Shown in pieces: positions 36,401 to 46,470 of a stretch of 64,000 nt of DNA. A model generated the notes under the pieces. That model searched no databases. It was not told the origin of the DNA and was given only the letters and a program-made list of their open reading frames with translations. The position numbers and the translations under genes are program-made. Source of the DNA: Temnothorax longispinosus. Taxonomy: Eukaryota > Arthropoda > Insecta > Hymenoptera > Formicidae. The stretch spans positions 7,056,238 to 7,120,237 of the forward strand of contig NC_092368.1 in NCBI RefSeq assembly GCF_030848805.1. The letters run 5' to 3'. The number at the start of each line of letters is the position of its first letter. Position 1 is the stretch's first letter.

Positions 36401-39400
36401 CTTTGCATATGTATACAATCAACCGGCATTGAAGTATTAATATATTGGTCCTATTAACCCTATACGCAGCTTCCGAATGTGACAATATGTTGATTAATAA
36501 ATTATTTCAATCGTCAAATTTAAGTCATTTATTTAACTACTTTTATTGCCTTTCATTATAGCTATCTAATTTTACATCTACAAGGATAAATCCAATGTGA
36601 TATTAAAAAATGTACTTTGTAAGCATTTAAATCTAGAGAACTGATTAACAAGCAATGATCCTTTCGTGAACAATTGAATAAAACTTTATGAATTATTTTC
36701 TTACAATTAGACGTCTCGTAAAAGTCTTATTATATAGGTTGGGATCAATCCGCTCAAATATCTAAAAACCCGCGCGTAAGTTTTATAAGGAAACTTTTCA
36801 GACAAAAATTGTTCAGTATTAAGGGGGTCATCTGATTATGACTTTTACTTAACCTTAAGTCAAGGTCAGAGCACTATTTCAAGGTCAACTTTATTTTTTT
36901 CAAATAGGAACCCCCACTTTTCATCACATATTTTTGTAGCTAAAGGCCGGTTTTCACACGCAATGATTGGTGGCGCCAGGCCGCGCCAGTCGACTAACGC
37001 CAATAAAAATGCAAGTGTAAACACTTGATACAAACTGGCGCTAGTAATGTGGCGTTTACTGGCGGTTATTGGCCAAAGCATATAACCTCAAATTTGGAGG
37101 TTATATGCTTGCTGTCATTTACTGTGTGTTTAATAAATGTTAAATATTTTCCATATTATACGCCAATCACTGTGTAAATACTTGTGAGTTTGCTAGTCGG
37201 TTCTGGCGCCAATGAATGCCAGTCAGTTGGCGCCACTCATTGCGTGTGAAAACCGGCCTTAATGTCAAGACGTTTTCAAAACATTATAATTAAGCTCTCT
37301 TTCGTTAAGTATTTCTTGAGATATTTTAAATTTTGCCATATTTTTTTATATAAAATATGAAATATCTTATAAAGTATTCATTTTTCGATAACTTTATATT
37401 GGTACTTTTATACATAAAATAATGAAAAAAAATCGATTGTTATATAAAATTAATAAAAAAATATTTTTAAAAATTTTATTGCATTTTATAGACGTACTAA
37501 ATTTTGCAAAATTGTAAATGTATAAATTAATATTATTATTCGATTCCTTTCATTACTCTACGTATAAAAGTATCAAAATAAAGTTATCAAAAAATGAACT
37601 TTATGAGATATTTCATATTTTATATTAAAAAATATTATGGTAAAAAATATTTCAGAAAATATTTAACAAAAGAGAACTTTATTTTATATTATAGTATTTT
37701 GAAAACGTCTCGACATCAGCTACAAGAATATGTAATAAAAAATAGAAGTTTCTATTTAAAAAAATAAAGTTGACGTTGAAGTAGTGCTCTAACTTTGACA
37801 CAAGGTCAAATAAAAGTCAGCATCAGACTCCCTCAACACCTTTTGTTTAACCCGTTGTGGTCACACCTCCTAAAAATAACGTAGTGGTCACACGGGGTCC
37901 AATGGACCCCACAACAGTTTCCATTTGCGTTCTTTTTTGATGTATCGACTCAAACCTTGAACTGGAATTAATTTATGACTTCCTCTTGATAATCCAATAA
38001 TTTAAAAAAATTTTTTATGTTGAAAAAACGCGAGAAAAAATTTTTTTTTCGAGAAATTTGACTGTTTTCACAAAAATATTTATCAAAATTTTTTTGGATA
38101 AAGCAAAAAAACTTTGTACGTTTTACTCTCAAAATAGTATTAAAAAAAAGAAAAAAAAGAAAAAAAAGAAAAGAAAAAAAAGGTCCAGTGGACCCCATGT
38201 GACCACAACGAGTTAAAAAGTTTTCTTCTAAAACTTACAGGTTTCGAGATATTTGAGTGGATTAATTAAAATGACCCATCCTATATGTATATTGGCATAA
38301 AGTATATTCAATCTGACATTATTCGTAGCTATACCCTTGTGTGACTTATAATTAGAAAAAACTTCCTCTAGTTAATTTAATCTAGCTTTTAATAAACTTT
38401 AACTTTTTTCTACCTTTTTTTAACTACACTTTCTATTCGTTACTTCGCTTCTCAAAGTAGATTTGTCTTACTTTAAATACCAAACCAAACCAAACCTAAC
38501 CTAACCAAGAATGTAAAATACGTGGCCTGAGATTTATAATATACCCAAAGATTTAGAAATGTCTGATTTTAACGCGTCGATGTATCCAAAAATCGTGCGA
38601 CGCGCAACAAATCCCGAGGTAGCAAAAATCTCGAAAGATGCGGAAGGGAGGAACGAGAGTCAAGAACGACTTGAGGAAACCGGAAAAAGGACGAGGGAGA
38701 CACGAGAAAGGTATGGCGGAAAGTAAGTATCGTAACCACATTATATTAGTATAGTATGCAGTGTGGAAGAGAAAGTATACGCAGACAGCAGTGCCGGAAG
38801 CCCGAGAGAAGCCGAAGAAAGAAGGGCGGAAAGAAGAGCGGAAGAGAACCAAAGAAGCGCGCGAGGAAGTCAGAGTCTGCCAAAAAGAAGAAAAAAGGGA
38901 AAAGAAAAACGAAGACCACCGCGCTTGGACGGTGAGGGTGAAATGTATATGAATGGTATAACAATGGTCTGATTGTGCGCTGCTGGACAGTATGTAATAC
39001 CACTAAATACGAGTATATATACAGTACACATCATTGTTGATAACAGGGGTGTAGCGATAAAATAAAATAAAAACCGATGGTAAAACAAAAGGCAAGATTT
39101 CAAGATTTTCTCCAACATTTATTTCACACAAGAGATCATCCCGGAATATTCTCCTTTTCTGGCCCAAAGATACCGGCTACACCCCTGATCGATAAGTATA
39201 AAACAGTAAGTGTCGATGATGCACGTGTGAGTGTCGCGTGTTATTATCTCCTCAGCGAAAAGGAATAAGCGAGTAACGGGGCCCCGTTTCTCGCGTCGGC
39301 AGATTCATATCCGATTTTCCCCGATCGGTATTCCGGCGCCTAATCTGAATTGTTTGGTCGGTCGTTACGATTACAACACTCACAGATAATTTCGTGAGAG

Positions 39401-42400
39401 AAAAAAAGAATGATTTCAAGATAGACTGGAGTGCTTCCGCTCAGGGTTAATGGCTGTATCAGTATATAGGAATCGAGAAGTTAGAGAACGAGGCGAGCAA
39501 TAAAGTTATAATAGATGCCGAAAAGTCGCTTCTCGACGGATTAGAGCAAAAAGCGTAACATTTTTCGAATTACGGGAAATCGACTGCCTCGGAATCGGAG
39601 TCCTGCTACCAGTCCCCTTCCCCAGAAGCAATCTGTATGCAGGACATGTCAGAAATACGCGACGATATTTCAGAGCGATGCGCGATGGTCGTGAACAGAT
39701 GTGTGAGGCGGAGAGATGCGCGTGCAGGAAAACGATACTTCCGTCCATTACTTAGCAAAACCGCGCGAGCTATCGCTCGCAATTGCCACGCTCATGAGAT
39801 ATCGTCGCGTATTAATCGCACGGCGGATAAGAAGAGTATTCTCCGTGTCTTCCCCGCTATATAAACACCCGGCCCGACAGTCTAATTATTTTAATTCTAC
39901 GTAGCAGAAGCGAGGCGTTTTGAGAATTAATAACAGCAGTACGTAAAAAACCGAGGGGGATCAATCGGTACTTTTTATCTTTTAGGTATCGTTTACGAGG
40001 TCTCCAATATTTTTAGTTTGACGAGGCAAGGGATCGGCAAATATTTATAGCAACGAAATCATAAGTACGGATGAGTACTATTCTTATCCCCGGTACCCCG
40101 GTACGTTCTGTGCACACTGTAAAATGTTGATATTTTTGATATCGCCGGTTGTCGCTTCCAGTGTCGGCCGGGACCGGCGTAACGGCCACGAGGGCCGCGC
40201 ACGCCAGGATCTCTTTCGTACGTTCTTTCGAAATTTTTCTCTTTCCTCTCGCGCAAAACTCTCTATTTGTTTATGTTAGATGCTAGAGTGAAGTGGCTTA
40301 CCGCCTTGCTCGTCCAGCATTACGAGGGATTTCATCCCGACCTCGTGGCTCTAAACAGGCAACCGACAGGCAATCAGGCGGCGTGTTAAACATCGAGGAA
40401 AAGTTAATCGCCGTCAGGACGCTCCCTCGCCTCCGCGGTGATTCTCACCCCTTCCCCCCCAATAAAAGAGAAAAGGTTCTCCCCGCCAAACATTCACCGA
40501 TACCGAACGCGGGTAAAAACGAGGGAGAGACGTGAGGCAGAAAGATAATGATGGAGAAAGAGATAGAGATGAGAATGTCGGAGTGGCGAGAGGGCGCGAA
40601 CGACGAGTTTCGACCTCAGCTAATTAATCTATTATGCATATCAGGAGGGTGGATGGATGAGGGTGGATGACGACGTAACGCTTGACAGTTGGCGGTAAAT
40701 GCTGACACGTGGCAAAAATAGGATTCAACGATAAAAAAGAGGAGGGAATTTTAGAAATGATGAGGAGGGGACGAGTACAAAGAAAAGTTCACCCGATTAC
40801 TTTTATTCTTAATTAATTAATCTGATTATTCAGGAGGAATATCTAATTATAATTTTAGGAGGATTGGATGAACGAAGACGCAGTCACGTTTTTACGCTAA
40901 GTATAATTAGTAGCAATTATAATTTGTTAAGATCTAAAGAGGGTGGCGACAAGAGTGGCGATGTGTAGATTTTCACCTGGCTGAGTATTCGATGAAAGGT
41001 CCTGGTAATTAATAGGAAATGCATAGATTTCGTGCTAATTATACTTCCTGCGAATCCTAGAGGATGAATGGAAAATTCAGTCATGAGTAGGAGGGGCCTA
41101 AAAGCAAGCGATACTTTATAAACACTGGAGAATGAAAAGTGAGATGAGACAAAAATGGAATAAACCTACGCAGTTTTCCGTAACATTTTCATGAATTCAA
41201 TGTTGATAATCTTTCGCACTTACGTATATAAAGAACAAGTTTTCTCCACTTCTGTGAAGTTAGCACTTCAATTTTGGAATTTTGATGTAATTGATGGAAT
41301 TGAGTTCTAGCCTTTCCCTAAAGAGTTCTAGAGGTCTTGAAGGGTTCTAGTGATTTAACCCAAAAAAAGAGCGGTTCGAAGTTTTGGGGTGCCAACTTCA
41401 CGATTCATGATTCGAAAATTGACGATAATAATTTTTTAATTTTAATCTGAATCGATCTTGTGTCTTAATACTTTTCGATGGAACTCTTGAGGTGCTATAC
41501 AGAAATTTGAAAAAAAAACAGTTAAAAAAATCTTTTTTCCGAACTTAAAAATTTCTCAATTAGGCTAGAACTCTTTTTGTAACCTATCAGGAACTCTAAA
41601 ACTCTTTAGGAAAGGGCTAGAACTCCATCAATTACATTAAAATTCCAAAATTAAGGTGTTAACTTCACAGAAGTATTTTCTCCAACAATATGCTTTTCGT
41701 TGCGAGTGATAAATATCAGATTTCTGAGTGCGAACGATTCCGCCAAGTGATAATTCCGCACTTCAAAGAAGTAAATGGACATCAGAGCAGAGCAAAGCCA
41801 AAGAGGAAGTGGCGAAGGCGAGAAAGACAGAGAGAGAAAGACAGAAGTGCAGAAAAAGGTAAAAGGATAGCGGCATACTCTGCCGACTAGTGTCCCGCGC
41901 AGTAAACATCGATAGAGTATCATGCCACTGAAAGATACGGTACTGGAGATACGGTATCGGGGAGATCGGGGGACAAGATCGGGGTAACGAATGGAGTTCC
42001 GTCGGGTGCCCTAATACTAGGTGGGACCCTAAAAGCGACAATGTCGCTAAAGTATTATAAGTTTGACATCGACGGGACGTCATTGATCTTTCGACTCATC
42101 CGCTGACGACGCGAGAGAGCCGCTCTCGTCATCGCGGGATCCTCGCTCGTTTGCATAAAAAATAAATAAATAAATCTCACACTAATTAATGAAATCAAAA
42201 TACAATTGAGGTATTTCTCAATTGCAGACACGCAAACAAGATCCTGGAATGTTCGAGGACGAGCGATCATCCAGTTGACCGTTCGCAGTCGATTCTTCAT
42301 TTCGCGTGACTCTATCGGGATTCCGCGGTAATAATCACAACATCAGAAGCACGTCCTTCCCGAAGGGAAACGCAAATTAACAGCTAATGAAAGCCGTCCT

Positions 42401-45400
42401 ACGCTTCGCACCTTTTCGCTTTTTTCCATCGGCTTTTTCCCCCTCTTTTCTCCGCTTGTTATGCGTTATTCTTCTTATTCTTCCTTATATCGATGTATAT
42501 ATGATATTTTGTACTCATTGAACTATCGCATCGCTCGCTCGTTCTTCGCAGGATAGAGAGATAAAGAGAAAGAGAGAGAGAGAAAAAGACAACGACTTAT
42601 TGGTGTTTACTGGGAGACTGCTTACCGCCTTGGTGGTCTAACATCGTCAGAGTGTTCGCTCCGATCTCCTCGCTCTACGACAGGTTCGAAGGTGCCACAC
42701 ATTAACGGAAACGAAAGAATCGTTTTTCTCAGTGGATGCGTGCGAGAATTAACTGCGGAACAAAGTCACAGACAAGAAAGCAACAAAATCGCACGGACAC
42801 GTCTCATCGAGTCAGAAACGGTGACTTTTATGCGGGAACAGAATCATTCGTAATAGTAATATAATTCAATTATAAGACTGCTAATTCGCCAATCGTTTGC
42901 CGCAACTTTACCGCAAGTTGCGTTTGTCAGTGTATAAAAAAAAAATTTTCCGGAATCTGGAAAATGGTGCCCCCCGACAGAACGTGCCGTGCGTAATGAA
43001 CAGATAATAATATATCCATTGACGTCAAACGAATAGGTAATATAATAAGGAATTATAATAACAATAATAATAAATAATAATAATAAATAATAATAATAAT
43101 AATGTTAAAAATAGTAAAAAGGTTAATAAGAACGATGAGAACTGAAATGAAAATCCAGAAGCAGATCTTGTGATATCTCTGCCAATTATACGTACATAAT
43201 CCCCTAATCGCAACGATGTAACCATAATCGCTCACCCCCTTCTTCATAGACCGATTGCAGTCATGCTGTTTTATAGTGCTATTAATTATTTGATCATTAA
43301 CTATTTTTTATATTAATAACAGATTCTCCTAAGAAACGACGAATCACTAACGACAGTTATTCGGATAATCCGAATTCCCGAAAAGTGTTCGATTTAACAA
43401 CCGAGAGGCCTGCATCAAGCTATCCCAATTTCTCAATTATCAGTTCTAATTGAATCTCCCTCGCACCGCAATTATGATTAATCAGCCACGACTGCAACCG
43501 GTTTCTGCATTTATCGCTTACGTTAGAAATTATAGAGAGAATAGGGAGATAACAACGATAACGAACATTGATGTCGACGATATTAAGAGTAATGACGACT
43601 GATGAGACGATCTAATCCTAAAGGAGCGTAAATAGACGAGATGCGTCGGCGACGTTGAGAAAGAGAAAGAGAGAGAGATAATTGATTGGCGAACTAGAGA
43701 CGCCGCCTCCGGAAGAGCTTTCTCCGTGAATAAGAAATAGAAGTAAAAATTATTAGATTAAGGGGTAACGCCACTCTAGAGTCCCCCCAAAAAAGCCAAT
43801 TTTTGATAATTTTTTTCAGAAATACAATAATCATAAATGAAAATCGGTTTAATTCTATTTATTATCTATATATTAAAGTATTAAAAAAATTTTTTATTAA
43901 TTATTTATTGCCAAAATGGCGGCACCAGAGCCATTGCTCCAAAGTGCCTTTTTGCGGAAGGCGTCCAACGGGCGGAATCAAAGCTCCTATAATTTCTGAG
44001 CTGGAACAAAAATTCAAAGATTTTTGAAAAATATATAAGTTTTTCTATAGAAGTACCTAGGGGAATTGCGAAATATCATTTTTTGTAAGAATGGTGCATG
44101 TTGGAAAAAAGTGCTTCATTTTTCGCTAAAAAATGTCGCACAAAATTGTTTATAAAAAAAGTTTTGTTCAACTTATCGCAAAATCCTTAGGTACTTCTAA
44201 AGATAATGTTATTGCAAAGTTTCACTCAAAATTTCAAGTCAATCGGATAAAACGTGTTCGAGTTCTGATTCCGCCCGACTTTAAAAAAGCGATTTCGAGA
44301 AAAACGCGTTTAAAGTTTCAGTTTCACCATTCACAGATGTGAACGCGGCGGCAGACGAATTACAAAAAAGGGATAATAGAGATTTTCCCGAGCTTTGAAA
44401 CCAAGTGTACCTTATTTCTAAGACCTTAAAGCATCGTTTAACAAAAAAAATCGATTTTTTGAAAATCCTAGAGTAGCTTTACCCCTTAAATCAGATTGCT
44501 TCTTGCTTATTTCCCTAGAGTAGAAAAATCAACCTTCCAAGATAATCTTTCAAGAAGAGTCGTAAAGCGAGCTTGAAAATGAGAAAGTGATTGGCTATTG
44601 CAAACAAATTGAACATTTTTCGGGATAATTCTAATAATTTTCACGCTTTCGCGTGTTCTTTCCAATGTGACAACGCAGACGATAATAAATCGCATCTCAA
44701 ACGATCGTCGCCGACGCGTTTCTCGAGAGTCGAATACGTCTTAGGCGAATACATAGCTAGCCGGCCAGGATGACGATGACGACGATGATGATAATAACGA
44801 TGATGATAATGACGATAATGATGGTCACTGCTAATTACTCTCGCTAATCGTGCTAATTGGCGATTAGCGTGATTGGCGCGATCGCGCCGAGCGGAGTTTC
44901 TTTGCGACATCTCGCTTTTTTGTTAATCTATTTCGTTCCGAGCTCTCAATTAGACGATTGATTCTCGATTCTCATACACGTTTTATTTATATATCAGTAC
45001 ACATATAATTTCTTCTGATAACGTATATACACCGCGCACATTACATTTCGGCCAGCGACTCAAAGACAAAGCGGGAACAGTATCTACTTTGGTAAGACGA
45101 CGGCCGACAGAGAGTAGTTGCATGTTCGATGCACAGATTGCAAAAAGAAAAAAAGAAACAAGAAGAGATACAGAGAAACAAAAAGTAGACAGATATAGAG
45201 AGAGAGAGGAAGTGAGAGAGAAGAGAACAGGTCAAGAGAGAGGAGAGGAATAAAACAAGTTACGACAGACAGATATCTACTGTCATAAGCGTTTACGGAG
45301 AGTTACGGAGTATATACTTTCTTGATATGTACAGTTTGGGATAGAAAGGTTGCCCGGTTGAGTTTCGGAATGCATCCTATTTGTATTTAATATCCATCCA

Positions 45401-46431
45401 CTATGTCAGCAATTACCAATTATTTTAACATTTCAATATATTTGACATCTTGTTTGTCTGCTCTTATAATGAATCAAGCTGTGTGCATTAATGCTCATCC
45501 ACTTCCAAATGGGGTGCGTCCTGAAACTCAACCAGACAACCTTTCTGTCCCCAACTGTACACTCGATAGACAAATACATGTTAATAGACAATACATAAAA
45601 AGATACATATGTATGTAGTTATAAATATATATTGTGTATATACATAAACTTTTTTTTTTACATGTAGACTGAAAGCGACACAGCTGTAAGCTTCGCGAGT
45701 GGCTACAGTATACAGTGTACAGTAAAGAGATAAAGTACACAGTCCAGAGAATTACAGCGTGTATCTTGTGGAGTGTGGATCGATCGGGCTAATTGCGACA
45801 CGAGCGCGACATCGTGACACTTTCAATGATTAACGAGACAGATGACGAAAGTGAGGCTGAAATCAATATTCGCTCATAATCGCTTTATAGCGACCAAAAA
45901 TCACTTTATGGTATATCGATTGCTTAATTGATGACGGCTATTACCGCCGAGGATTATGACGATAATGATTACGGTTTTGCGTAATATTATATCAACATAG
46001 TTTGTCTTGTTGCGCTAGAAGTAAGTTAGTTACGTAAACTATCATATAGAATGTAGGTTATTACTTCCTATAAATTCTACTGGCTCTAGAATGAAATAAT
46101 ACAATAATGCACTTGCGATTATCAAAAACTGTCGCGATGCCTAATTCCTAAGACCGTCCTAATTATTCCGATATGTCCCGTATACGAAAGCAGACGCAAT
46201 GACAGTTCGATAGATGAAATTGTACTCGGTACACTTTTAAATTTCATCATATCTGCGAAAGAGTATGAAAGGCCGCGAAAGGAAATTTCGAAAGCAGACC
46301 ATTCCCACACGTTAGATGCCATTGTTGTACTTCGTTACACGCGAACGCATCTAGCGTTTCGTTTGGATGACAGAAAGTATCTGAGACTTTCTACACGGAG
46401 AGGGAGAGGGAGAGTGAATGAATGAGTAAGT

Positions 46432-46470
<39 letters not shown>

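Noticed and set aside
44133..44342. 69-codon plus-strand ORF inside the TTAA element
   Set aside because: The same block occurs in the element at 24,331 without a conserved frame, so it is probably not coding.
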